The notes under the pieces: model-generated
The model's input: the letters and a program-made list of their open reading frames with translations, nothing else
What the model was told of the DNA's origin: nothing
The model's database searches: none
In this document: positions 32,401 to 44,901 of the stretch, one piece after another
Layout: every line of letters starts with the position of its first letter
Position numbering within the stretch: position 1 is the stretch's first letter
Source of the DNA: Vitis vinifera
Taxonomy: Eukaryota; Streptophyta; Magnoliopsida; Vitales; Vitaceae
Assembly: GCF_030704535.1 (NCBI RefSeq)
Contig: NC_081817.1
Coordinates: 201,001-265,000 of the forward strand
Direction of reading: 5' to 3'
Length of the DNA stretch: 64,000 nucleotides
Position numbers and translations under genes: made by a program

Positions 32401-33856
32401 CTGGTTAAATAATGGTGCCAAATTGTTGTTTATGTTTGATATCTGAGGGACATATTGGTCAATAGAGCGTGCTTGAAGTAGGGTCACTATATTGATTTGC
32501 CAACCGGATCAGTGTAATCTAACCTATTCAGCCATTATACATGCATTGAATTGTGGGGTGAAGGTGATGGATATATATTTAGTGGGTCATCATAAGCCCC
32601 ATTGTAATATGCTGGTAGGTACCACCATAGATTCTCTAATAGATTTCTTATGTCTTTGTTTGATTGTGCTGTATTTTTTTGGGCCAATTATGGTGCTAAA
32701 TTGTGGATGAGTTTGAGAAGGGTTAATCACTAGGACACTCCCTCTAGTTTGAATCAATAGAGAGGAAAAGAAAAAGGTCTTTGTAAGGCTCCCCAACTCT
32801 TACATTTTGCCAGTATGTTACTGATGGAAATTCAGTTTGGGTTTCGATATTGCTGATGCAAAATCCTTCCTATAGAGGTTGCTGCAGGCAGGACATTTAG
32901 ATGAAGTAGGCATTCTAGGATGCTAATTTTCCTCTGCTAAACTCCTCCACTAAAGAGGGAAAGTAGATGTACATTAATACAGTGGTGTGAAAAACATTAT
33001 TCAGAAAATAAGGCTCTATTTGAACCTAGAATTAACAAGAGAAAGGAAAAGAGATGGAGGGGATATCAGTTGTATTCTTTGATTATATTAGAAGATAAAT
33101 TCAGTAAAGAAATTAAATGGGTTGGGGAAAATTTGAAAAATTTTCAGACCCCCCTGTTCTATGTTTAAAAAGGTAAGACAAGTTGGAAAAAGAGTGGAGG
33201 AAAAACTTACTGATTTCAAACATAGTTTCTTTTTCCTTCACGCCTCCTTTCCTCACAATTCTTTTGAAATCAAACTAAGACGAAAGAAACAATTAATCCC
33301 AATGAAATTGTACTTGGTGGATGTGGTTTTAGCTTTTGCATTTAGCTTTGAAGTGATTTTCCATGCCTCAGCATATGCCTACCAACCATGGTGTCCAGTG
33401 GTTGGGATTTTGGAAATTTATGGGACAAGGTTGAGGTTGGTGGTATTTCCTTATCATTCAGTTATATGCAACAGTCTCTCTCCAGTCTTGTAGTAATGAC
33501 TTAATGATCTGACTAACTGACCACTGATTGGAAGGAGCTGTGTAACTTAACCTATTGAATGAACACTACTAATATTGATCACCTCCTTGATCAATTTATT
33601 TCATCATCATCTCCATTCTATTCCTAGCTTTCTAATCTAATTTTCTTAAATGCAGAATGCAGCAGAGAAGCCCCCATTCTTCCTCCCAAGCTGGTCAGGA
33701 ATGTATATGGTAAATGCATTTGTAGTCATCTGGGTCTTCATAGTTGGCTTCGGCTTTGGAGGGTGGGCTAGCATGAACAACTTCATCAAACAAGTCGATA
33801 CTTTTGGGCTCTTTGCCAAGTGCTACCAGTGCCAACCCTCATCACCCCATCGTTGA
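29438..33856 (+). CDS. LAX: AUX1/LAX auxin influx carrier
   Basis: Plasma-membrane proton symporter that imports IAA and shapes polar auxin flow. Exons: 29438-29605, 29689-29874, 30004-30116, 30214-30397, 30534-30631, 31723-31930, 32018-32275, 33656-33856. All are GT-AG with agreeing phases; 471 residues against about 470-490 in the family. The hydrophilic acidic N-terminus (MLPQRQAEEVMVSG..., Glu/Asp-rich to residue 35) precedes the invariant core WHGGS, DAWFSCASNQVAQVLLTLP and QLGMLSG. About ten or eleven membrane segments follow, with TGATNILYTFGGHAVTVEIM, FITFGFACTPLYFVWEK and FGFGGWASM. The tail ends DTFGLFAKCYQC plus a short Ser/Pro end. The body (KSICLRALARLPVV, HMLTYRKASAR, NAAEKPPFF) is closer to AUX1 than to LAX2, so it is probably AUX1-clade. 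No broken motif is seen. Confidence 0.95.
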
Positions 33857-36800
33857 GCGTTGACCTTTTTTTTTTTTTTTTGTTAAATTCTCTTTATAAA
33901 TATTGAATGATTGGTCTTGTATGATGGGGATTGATCCTTTGGTATGAAATCAATATGAGTATTCTGTGTCTCAAATAAATACAGAAGCTACTGAATATAA
34001 TCATTACTTGCTTCATATCCAAGTCTCAGAAAAAGCTTAAATGGTATGTGCTTCACATGGCTCTAGCATCCAGCCAAGTTGCATATCTATCCACAAAATC
34101 TAAACCAAGCCCCCCCCACCTTGACTACCTCTTTTGTTCATCAGTCTCATTCACATGAAACCTGTAGTATGTGTTGTCTTGCTTTAGATATTTTTTTTTC
34201 CCTCCTATTGACTGGTCAAAATTAGAAGGATGATCTCCTTCTGTTTGGGTGAATTGATAGGCCAACATTGATGGTTTCCTTTGTGTGTGTGTGTGTGGTG
34301 TTTATGGCTTTCATCTTTATTCCCCACCCTGGAAACATGTATTGTCGATTTTCCTGCTTCTTTTGTTTCCATTTTGGCCGTACGATAAAGGTGGATTTAC
34401 ACACAGGCAAGAAGATAGAATGATGAAAAATTTTGTTTTAGCTGCAGGGAAGCAAATTGCTCCACTGATAACGTATTTTTGCAGAAAAACTTTGGCCTAG
34501 TTGAAATCTGGTTTTGATAGAAAATAATTCTTTGAGAAATGGTTTTGAAAACATGTTAGTTTTTAAAAACAAAGAGAGCCTTCATTTTTACTGTTCCTTT
34601 GAAGCTGCTTCTTGTTGTAACTTGTAAGTAGGACATACTGAAATTCAACAAATGGGTATCAGCTTTCTCTTATTTTCTAGCTGTTCAATTCAACCAGACA
34701 GAAAAACAAAGGAAAGGAAAATAAAAATGGGTCTTGCTTGCTTTTGGCTTTTGGTTTAGAAAAGAAGGGTGTCCAGGCAATTTAAAATGGATATCTAAGT
34801 GTAAGGTGGGGTGGGAAGCGTTTTTTGAGGGGTGGGGGGGGGACTACCAAAATCTGTCCTTAAAAGCCATCAATCTTCTTTGCTTTTGTTCGGAATTGCA
34901 TCACCAGCTTTGGAAAAGGCATTTGAGGGGAATGCACTTTATAACGAAAAAGAAGGCAGAGAGATCTCACACGTTTCCTCATTTTTTTTTCTTTTTTTTC
35001 TTTACAAATTATTGTATTTTTCCTGTCAATTTAGAGTATGTATCCAGTGATTTTGTGATCTTAATATTTAGAAGCTGTCCCATAAATAAATAAAAAAGAT
35101 CACCTTTTTGGATGTTATCAAAATATTTTCTTTTAGAAGTACATCTTTTTTTTAAAAAAGAAAATTCTCACATTCAAAACCGCTTTCAAACTTGTTAAAA
35201 AGAAACACTTTATCCCCGATTACAAATCTTTATTAAAATCATAAAAAAGAATATATATATTTACTTCATGCTTTTTTAAACTTGGAATTACCTTTGAATT
35301 AATAAGAAAAATTTTCAAACACTTTTGAAATAATATAACCACCATTTTTTATTTTTTATTTTATAGAGATGTTCCCATTATACATTTTGATTTTCGCATT
35401 TGAAAATTTTTATAAAAAAAAATTATTTTCAAGTATTAAAAGGGTATAATAAAATAAGTTATAAAAGTATTTCTAAAAAATCACTTTCAAACTTCTTGGA
35501 CAGTAGAAATGAGAAAGTTGTGGTTCCATAAGTTGCATTTGATGATAGGGTCATGATGCCCATTTGTTATTGGCTTCGTTGAAAGCATTTTCGCTTTTGA
35601 CCAAACAATACTTATCTCCCTCACTTTAGATTTTAAATTCGAATGCGTTATGATTAATATTTGGATGAGGATGTTTATCACCCTGCCCTACCTCCCTTTA
35701 CTTTTGGTGAGGAGTGCTTTGGGCTTTGATACATTTCATGGTTCAGACCGCTGCCTAAAAGTGTAAAATCACTCATGGTTTCTAGAGAAGTCCTAAATAA
35801 TATATGTATATATTTCATTAAAATTATTTCAAATTTTATGTATTTTAAAATTATTTACTTTTTATATAAAATTGAAAAAAGAAAAAAACTCGAGAGCTTG
35901 AAAAAGTATGTAGATCATGAAATTACTTGAGAAAAAACTTAATGCTTAACTCTTAGTATTTATCGACTTAAGATGATTTAAGTAAAATTATATTTATGTA
36001 ATTGAGTTAAAATTTATTATTTAATTATTATTTTAAATATCGTAAAATCATAAATTTTTTTCTAAACTATTGAATTAATACATGCACCCATATTGATACA
36101 ATGTGACAGAGTAATGAGAGAAATGAAGGAGGAAATAAACATAGAGGGCAAAAGTTATTTAAGATTTAGAAAAAATAATTATTTTAATTAAAATTTAAGT
36201 TATTTTACTATTATTTAAACATATTTAATGATTTAAATTAAATTATTAAGTTAATTTACCAAACACCCAATAATAAATGAAAATTAGCATATGTTTGCTT
36301 ACTAAGAAATAAAGATTATGTTTAATATATATGGTATTTTAATAGTGTCAACTATGTCTTTTGGATGTTCTTAGTCATTCAATTTTTGGTTGGAGTAGAA
36401 TTTGGGTGAATCCGTGACTAGGAGAGAAATTTTTTATATTTTTTAAAATATAATTAGTTTGATTTATGTAAATGCATTTTAAAATCTTAAATTAAAAATA
36501 GATGTCTTGATTAATCCTCATATTTTTTAAAACATTTTTTGATATTTTTATGCTTTGAGAATTGAGATGCAAAACAAGCTTTATAGTTGTTTGGTTTCAA
36601 ACTAGAAACATCATCATAAGGGTTTAGGATCCAGAACCAACCACCTTAGGACCATTATTGTCGGAAAACAATTTTGATTTTGTTTTGGGCCTGGCCGATA
36701 GAAAATAAAGGATTCTAATGGGACTCCTATCAGTGAGTGGAAGTGGAAATGATTGGGTGAAGCAAGTGCTTGTTTTCATCATTGGCCCAATGAAGTTCAG

Positions 36801-37593
36801 AATTGGGCCCAATGCGGTTGCTTCATCCTTGTCACCTTTGGCTGCTAACTCACAATTTCACTTCTCCATCCACTCTCGTCTCGTATTCACCTCTGTTCAT
36901 GCCCCATCTACTCCGCTTCTTCCCGCCCCGGAATTAGTATAATTCGTTTAATATAACCATCTTATTTGAAAATAATTGTTAGTATTAGTATGCAATAATA
37001 CTTTTCTATGGAAAAATATATATACACATGTTGAGATGAGTGTATAAGGTAAGAGATACACAGGGTTTGAAATAGGTGTATTGTGTAGAATGCTCATTAT
37101 GTACTTTAAGTCCGAAGAGAGTGTATAAGGTGGAAGGTCGTTAGACACCGTATCAGCGCCGGGGAAGACTCATACCCATTTATTACAAAAATACAACAAT
37201 ATCATTCTATAATATAAATATATAAATAATTCAAAGAAAAATCTCAGATGCTAATACCTATCAAATCTCAAATCCGGGTCAGGTCGTTCAAGGTGGGAGT
37301 AATCCATGTGTATGAATGTGTAACTTGTAACTGGAAGATGGCTAGGCTGCGGTATAAGTATCATATGAGTCATTGCACAGGTGGTTTGAGGCTAATTGAG
37401 TAATTGATGCTGCCGTGAATCATATGCGTCTGATGGGCTTTCCTCACGATTGCATCGTCCATTTGTACAACCCTAGAGCTCGTTCCAGCTCTGCTATCCG
37501 TCTCTGTTTTTTTTTTTCTCAGGAAAACGCGAGAAAATTGCGTTGCTCATTCCTTGTACTGATAGCAGCAACGTTCAGTGCTAGTGTCTGAGA
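33857..37593. other. Intergenic between LAX and the WIYLD gene
   Basis: LAX 3' UTR at the left, then AT-rich DNA with short GT (34282-34297) and homopolymer tracts. ORFs here are short and unsupported. 36603-36920 is GC-richer and promoter-like. 35100-36600 is extremely AT-rich and may hold old MITE remnants, which I could not delimit. Confidence 0.5.
36683..36812. promoter_or_regulatory. Orphan promoter-like segment with site II motifs
   Basis: TGGGCC near 36686, GGCCCA near 36784 and TGGGCCCA near 36806 lie in a GC-richer island (36603-36920). The next gene starts about 800 bp downstream, which is far for site II elements. No recognisable ORF follows directly. Confidence 0.35.
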
Positions 37594-40500
37594 ATGCCGC
37601 CCAGAAGTAGGGCTAATAAGGTTGGCTCTTCCACATTTTGCATCCCCATTTTCCACAAATTTTCGTCTGTTTTCTGATGTGCTCTTGCTTCTCTCTTCTG
37701 CCCGGGATAACTGTGAAGGTGGGTCTCAAGCGAATGGACGCAGCCGTTGAAAATATGCGTCTTTTAGGGTTTTCAGATGAGTTGGTTCGCAGTACCATTA
37801 AGCGACTGTTGGAGGTTAGTACTTTTCTGTCCTAATTGTTCTGTTTGGTTGCGTGGAAAATGTGGGAAAGCTAAAATGAAACAGCAACTCCAGTCAAATG
37901 GTTGTAACGTCGCGTTTGGCTGCTACTTGCCGCAAAATGAAAGGAAACGAGAAGGGAAGAGAAACGGAACTTTGGATGCTGTGCTTTTTATTGTTTTGTT
38001 CTCCACAAAAATAGTATTCAACCCGCCTCACCCAAATGGTCTTTTTAGTTCTCAGACTCAGACTCATTCCTGGAAGGTGAGTTTGCCTTTTACCATTCTC
38101 AGGATCATGTTTGGTCGCTGAGGAAACTGAGGTTAATGGAAGAACAATGAAATGTTGAAAATATTATTTGTTATTTCACGAAAAATTTAGTGAATGTTTT
38201 GTTTGTTTGAGTCTTAAACAATGAAATAGCTACCTTTGGATCACTGAAAAGTGAGGGAAAAGACCAGGGAAATGAAAAGGAAAGGGAAGAAAAAGTAGGG
38301 GAAAATAAAAGTTTTAAGTCCAATTTTATTTTCATTTTACGGAAACAAAGACAAAAATTTAATACCTAAAGTTTAATTTTCAGTATATTTTTGTTTCTAT
38401 TGACATCAAACGTTAAAATCTTAAGACATTTTTCTATATCTTTTGCTCTTTCCCTATAACTTTTCAAGATTTAAATGGAGTGTAAGGGAACCAAGGTGAT
38501 AATTGGGCCAGAATGGGGTGAAACACCAACCCCGATGAAGGCATAATTCAATACAAAGTCTTTGGTGCAACTCCTGAAGGGTGGAGACTTTTTCAACAGG
38601 CCAGTTGCTAATTACCCTTTTCTCGCATTTTTGAGGCAGCCAAATGGTTGATGAATATCTATTTGTGGTTTGTGTTTTGTTTGACCATTAATGGGGCTTC
38701 CTTTTAGGTTTATGATGGAGATGCTGGGTGGCTTTTCATTGAAGAGGGTTCTTACAAGCTCCTAATTGACACCATTCTTGATGAACAAGAGAATGGTTTG
38801 TTGAAGGTAATTTGATTATTGCTCTGTAATTTGTTTTCAACTTTTCCTACATGCTTGGTTTGATTGCTAGAATGCTGTGGAGAAGAAAAATAAAGCTTGG
38901 GTTTCAATTTTTCTGTCTTCTTGGCAACTAAAATGAGGCATCCCGAATAGTTTTTATTTTTTATTTTTTTATTTATGGAAACAACATCTGGAAAAGAGGT
39001 AGACATGAAGTGTTGGATCTAGAGCATATCGTGCCATTCTCTTTTTTAAAATGTAGACAAAGGGACTGAATATCCAGAAAGAACATGACAGAAGATAGAC
39101 TAAGATATTATGTGATTTGCCCACACCAGGGTATGCCATGGGCAAAGATGATCTATGAATTTATGTAATTAACATTGTAAGGCAATTTTTTTATTAGGAT
39201 TTTCAAAGCACTTCTATTACTTTTAAAAGAAATGGTATTGATTTTAGGTTTTAAAAGTGAGAAAAATAGTTTCAAACTGCTAACCAAACAGTAGCTAAGT
39301 GCTTCAGTGTTGCCAAACACAAATGAAAAATACCGACATCCTCATCTTGGAACTATTATATTCACCAACCTTGGCTTTGAAACCCTTGGTCTGAAAATTA
39401 GTCTTTATCGAATCTCCCAATTTGATATGTAGTACACACTTTCAAGTTGCAATAAATCAATGTTGATATTTGGTACAAATGCCTATGGAATTCGGTTTAG
39501 TTGAAGTGCCAGCAAGACAGCTCTTGCTGTGCTGTGTGACAAATTTCTCCATTCCCCATATCAGCATTAGGTGGGTCTCATACTTTGGTGATATGACACC
39601 CATGTCCGCTCCTGTCCAATGTGGTTTGGACAATAGTAAGTTACTTCAAAAAGGCTGCAGAATGATTTTTTTTTTTTTTTTTTTTTTGTTCTGGGTTATT
39701 GGGAAGGAGAAGACATAACTTTTGATGGGTGGAGTGATTGAAGTTGATTGTCCAAGAATCAAAGCTTTGTTCACATGCTTCTGCAGTTCAATCAGGAATA
39801 CTAATCTTTGCTTTCTTGGGTTTGTTGTAAGATTGGGTTTGGGTTTGGGTTTGTGTTTGGCCACTGGGAGCTCATACTTTGTTTTTCTTTTGGCTTTGGT
39901 GTGCCGTGTACACTTCCCTTGTTTTTGTTTGCAACCCATTTTGTTAGGCCCTCTCTTTACCATAGGAAAAAAGTAGAAGAGCACATGGAACTAAAGGAAG
40001 GTCCTTGGAATGGATTCCTAGTTCTTTGATAAGAATGAAAACAAGATATAAACTCATTAATTATATGTTTCTTTTGTGCTATAACTTTGCTGAAAAACTT
40101 GAATCCAATATAGTACAATTTATTGTTTGAACTGTGCAACTTTCTTTATCTATTTCACATTCTTATTTCAATGACCAATCCTTGTTGTAGATAGACCAAT
40201 AAAAGGTGATACATGGTTTCGTTATCGATCCATTATTAATAACATGTAGTAGAGATCAAAGGACATTTGATGATGACCATATGATGCATAAAAAAATGAA
40301 AAATGATGTGAAGTAAAGATAAATAGGAGCATGTGATTTACAAATAGAACTATTTTGTCACCAGGCACCATAGTGAAATGAAGTGTAGCCAATTTAGGAG
40401 CATGTACAAAATGCGGTTAACAATATTTTACTATAGGCAACAAAGAGATATAGGCAAGCTTTGGAGGTGTCATTTCTCTGTTCTATTTTCTTTTGATCCA

Positions 40501-43435
40501 AGAAGTCTTTGGATGTAGCTCCAACATCATTATTTGGCTTCATAGATTGTTTGAGTCCTTACTAAGATTTTGGTATTGGTTTGTTGATCCCCATAAGGCA
40601 CTCTTAGCATACTTCCAGTGTATGATGGTTGTGCTCCTTTTGTTAGTTGAAATTTCTAATAAACTCATTCTTGCCTATTAAAAGAAGTATAAAAGATATT
40701 GGGGAGAGCCCAACAAAAGGTGGGCTTGATGCTCTATAAGAAAGTTTATAAAGAAGCCAACAAAAGCAAAAACTAAAAATGAAAACAAAAGGCAGAAACC
40801 CAGCCTTAAACCTCCCCAAGCTATCTAAAATATAAAGAAAAAAAGTAGAATTCTAAATTCCGACTAGAATCCCTTAACAGGGCTCTAAGAAAGAATGTTC
40901 AACTCCAATGTGGAATGCTGCAAATAAAAAATCTAACCATTCTGCTTTTATGCACTAGAACATATATAGAAGGGCAAACTTCTGCATTCTCCTTCCCTTA
41001 CCAATATAAGTACAAGACTCACAAACCAGGAGTCTTTAGTCTACTAAAGACTAAGTGAAGATCCAGAAGGAAGACCCCAAGCCACTCTTAACATGGTGAA
41101 ACTCAAATTTTTTTTGATAGGTAACATAGTAAAGATCATTGACCACAACAACACACAGAAATGCAATGCAATCATAGGGTAATAATCTTCTTCTCCTTAT
41201 GCACCCCAATACTTAATGCATCTCTGGATTTGTGGCAGGATTTTGAGGATCCAAAGATATTTTGGACTAGGTGTCAATTTTCTTAGTTGAGGTGGTAGAA
41301 TTTTGCCACTTGTGGCTGAAGTGGGATGGCTTGGTGGTTCTGGCTTGGTGGCTGGAGCAAGACTAACCGAGCTAGTTGCATGTTCTATCCCATAGTCAAA
41401 ATGGATCATTTTCTTGCCTCGATCCTCTGAAGGGAACAAGGGCTGAGTTTTGACACTTACACAATTTTGTTGTATTTTACCTTGGACATGTGTAGGGTAT
41501 TTATTAGCTCCTAGTAGGAATCTTCATAGCGAATATTGGTCATAGAGTTGACATATCAAGTTTTAAATGGTAACTGTCAACTTTTTTACAAATAAGCCTC
41601 TCTCAATCAAAGAAAAGCACTTTTGGAAATCCATAGGGAAACTTTCCCAAGTTCTGATGATCTTTTAGAACTTTTCTGAGAGAGGCTTTATTATAATGAT
41701 AAGAGAAAGAGAGGGCCTTAATGTCTTTATGTTGAATCCTACATTCTTTACCAAGAAGGCTGAAGACTTGGAATACAGTTCAAAGAGTTCCATGACAACC
41801 TTCAAACCAAAGAAGTCAGAGATCTCAAAGACAGTCCATTGTTTTCCTCATAGCCTTCCCACTACTTTCTCCCTTGGATATTCTTCCCTCAGTTGCTTCA
41901 TTCAGTTCAAGTTGAATATCCTTATGTTGTTATGTCACCTATTCATTAACTTGAGAATGTTCTTGGGCATTGATTTCTATGTTAACTTTTCAAAGAGAAG
42001 AACCCTGGAAACACAGATTTTGTCAAAGGTTCATATTAGAGTCTCTTTCCAAACCTTCTTGCATCTTTTCCCACAAAGGATCCATGCCACCTTAACACTT
42101 GTACATGCCATCCTTGCTCTTGATATTTAAGGGAACCATGTTGGATAAAAGGAAAGGAAACCACAACTCAAAGATTGATAAGTCGAAAAAATGCATTATT
42201 TGCTATGGATTGAATGACACTTTATAATCTAGTGCATTTAAATTCAAAAGATCAATTTCCTGCTTCTGCAAAGGGTGGAAGGAAAAGACTCATCTGCTCT
42301 CTTCAGTTAAGCTGTCCATGACACGAATGCCTCTTTCCTGTAAATATCTATTCACCATTTCCTGGTCTTGTTTCCTCTAATAGCAGTCACATCTAGAATA
42401 TGGAATCTAGCTCATAGTTGGTCTGTCCAACCCCTCTTCTGTCTGATGAGAATCGGGAATACCTTGCTAGCGAAGTAAGCAAGAAAAGAGATGCCATTAG
42501 TTTAATTAAAAGGCACCCTTCTATTTTCTCGCCTGTTCCTGATGGCAATTTAGGATACTGGAATTCCTTATTTATATATTTGTTTTTAAATTTGATTCAT
42601 TTTTTTTTTTTTGGTGGCATAAGATGTTATATGGCTTACTTTATGGCTCTCTTGTGCACGACTGAGTGAACAAGTGGTGGACAATATGCAAAGTCCTGTC
42701 ACTGGTAAAAAAAGAGAAATAAAAAAACAATGCCAAGCTAACATTTACTTTTTGTTTGAATGATTCACTTTTGAAGGGTGATTCATTAGAAGGCAATGCA
42801 AGAGATGATAATGACACGTCATCTGCTGCTATGCCCTCGACTGGAGTTGAAGACGCAACATCACAGACCAATGAAATAGGTAATTTGGACTAGATGCTCA
42901 TCTTTTCAAGTAATTGTGTTAAATTTTATCTGCAGTTGGTGCAGCCCTTGTAATCTTTATTGGTTTGCATCTTTGACAAGAATGTTAACTCCTTGTTTTC
43001 AATTTTATTGTACTCAACCAAACAACAAAAGTTAACATATTTGACAAGAATGCATTTCCTTGAAACAAAACCGAAAAGAGTGCATCCAAAGTTCAAACAG
43101 CCTCATATGACCATCATTTTTACTGCAGTATGAGCACTTGTTTTGCAGGAAGTGAAGACTGTAATCCACCAGCTGCAGAAGAAAGAACCAATGAGAGAGA
43201 CATCAGTTTGGACCAAAACCCTCTTCACACACCTCCACACTTGATCAGCTCCTCAGCACCAATAGATAGTCTTCTAATGCAAAGGCGCAGACGTTTCTGT
43301 GGGTGGATCAGTGATAATGAGCCTAATGACATTTGTACCAAGCAACTCATACCAGCTACAATGTTGCAATTGGAAAAGCTGATACGTGGTACGGATACAA
43401 ATAGCAAAAGCAGGTGGGATGAGAAGCCAGAATGA
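37594..43435 (+). CDS. Small WIYLD-domain protein
   Basis: Exons: 37594-37620, 37719-37814, 38708-38806, 42777-42879, 43149-43435; phases agree, 203 residues. Residues 10-70 form a WIYLD domain, named for W49, I52, Y57, L60 and D62 here (GWLFIEEGSYKLLID). WIYLD is known at the N-terminus of SUVR1/2/4 histone methyltransferases, where in SUVR4 it binds ubiquitin. This protein has no pre-SET or SET domain. The rest is Ser/Asn/Glu-rich and probably disordered, ending in a basic-hydrophobic block (RRRRFCGWISDNEPND) and a short helical tail. A nuclear ubiquitin-reading adaptor role is inference. Exon 1 is only nine codons (MPPRSRANK). Intron 3 is about 4 kb and contains transposon relics; an extra exon within it cannot be excluded. 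Confidence 0.8.
39667..39853. repeat. Poly-T tract and TTTGGG hexamer repeat in the WIYLD intron
   Basis: A run of over 20 T residues begins near 39667, and 39833-39853 is a short TTGGGT/TTTGGG hexamer array of about 3.5 units. The hexamer is not the plant telomere unit (TTTAGGG). The poly-T may mark the end of an antisense retroelement fragment. Confidence 0.5.
40680..41160 (-). mobile_element. Probable LINE-like relics in the WIYLD intron 3
   Basis: Two stretches resemble antisense LINE 3' ends seen elsewhere in the window: 40680-40800 (AAAAGAAGTATAAAAGATAT, then GAGCCCAACAAAAGG) and 41107-41160 (T run, GATAGGTAACATAGTAAAG). No coding remnant or target duplication was resolved. Confidence 0.35.
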
Positions 43436-44901
43436 AGACCCTTTTGGTTGTTCAGTATCTTTTTTATGTTTTCTTTTTCAGTAGAAGATGACTATTATAT
43501 TTTTTTGTAGCTTTTTTAGATGAATGTTAGTATGGTTCCAATGGAGAAAGGTGAAAAAAATATTGACAATAGGAGGAAGGAAAATAATTTTTTTTATTTT
43601 ATTTTTATTCGTCCTCTAAAAATATCCTGGAAAATTTAATTTTTTTTTTGGGACATTTTCATGGACAATCAAACAAAGAGAACAATTTTTTGAAAACCAG
43701 AAAAATGTAGGGTGTACAAGAAGATGCTTTGGAGAATGTCTGAAATGTAGGAGGAGATGGCTCAGAGAATGCTTGGAAGGTTGAAATATGGAATGGAAAT
43801 GACAACCAAACCCACTATTACTTCTCTCACAAGCCACGTGCACCCAAGATAAATGACACATTAGAATCATGGGGAATAAAACGTAAGCCACTTTCCTTTT
43901 TTTAAGAAAAAAAACTTAGGATTTATATGCAAATTGTTTAAATAATAGTTCTTATTATTTAAAATAGAAAAAAGTATTTTTACTTAGAAAATATGTTTAA
44001 TAATTCTTTTAGAAGATAAAAGAATGATATGAGAATTTGTGTATTGTATAAATGTATAGTTTCTTTTAGGGAAAATAGGTCAATAAATTGTTTTTTCATT
44101 ATTTAAGTTCCCAACAAAGAATTTTTTTTTTTTTTAAGGTTTTGAAAAATTTCACACAAAAATAATAAAGAAAAAAGAATTCCTATAATGATTAAATTAT
44201 AGATGAGGAAAATTTCTTAGTCCTTCTTCTCTCTTTTTATATTTTTTAATTACATTATTTTTGCATTATCCAAATATAATTTCTATCAAAAAACAAACAT
44301 AATTTAAATAATTAGAAATTTATTTCAGCTTATATTAACAAAATTTGTACATATTAAGAATAAAAATACTACAGAAAGAGTTAAAATATGATAAAATTTA
44401 CTTTCTCTAAATACAGTTTTTACTTTTTAACTTTATATCTCAACTAAAATTTATTCCAAAGTTTATGATGTGTCAAAAAATCTCAAATTTGTAAAAATAT
44501 ATATCTAAGTAGTAACTAATTTTTAATAAATATAATGAGAGAATAGAGAATAGACTATTTCTCATTATAATTTAAAATAACAAACTGAAAATCTAGAAAT
44601 TTAGAAAAAATCTAAAAACTACCATAGCCGTTTAATCTGTGCAGCCGTCACATGTGTCATAAGCTGATTGGTGGAGCGAGGTTCGCAATTCGATGAGAAA
44701 GTGAGATTAGGCGGGGCTAGAAGCACTACAACGAACAAAAGCGAACGGATAATTCCATTTGAAGTCCCGAAAACCTGCAAATCTCTATTCTCTTCTCCCT
44801 CCAAAAACCCTAATTTCTTTAGTCTCTAATAATCCCTAGAATTCAGAGCTTCAATGGTGTCCATTTCTCTGTGAACTGGAGCTTCTTGTGAACACAAAGC
44901 C
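43436..44901. other. Intergenic between WIYLD gene and EGY2
   Basis: The left part is WIYLD 3' UTR and A/T-rich DNA with many homopolymers. 44620-44901 is GC-richer and forms the EGY2 promoter and leader. No further gene is seen. Confidence 0.5.
44805..44813 (+). promoter_or_regulatory. Telo-box in the EGY2 promoter or leader
   Basis: AAACCCTAA about 90 bp upstream of the EGY2 start codon, within a pyrimidine-rich stretch typical of a plant leader or start site. Confidence 0.45.

Noticed and set aside
39833-39853. Possible interstitial telomere repeat
   Set aside because: The unit is TTTGGG, not TTTAGGG, and the array is only about 20 bases.
42418-42560. Candidate extra exon of the WIYLD gene (SDENREYLASEVSKKRDAI)
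   Set aside because: Exons 3 and 4 already join in phase, the flanks lack a convincing acceptor-donor pair, and I see no family support. It stays a weak possibility.
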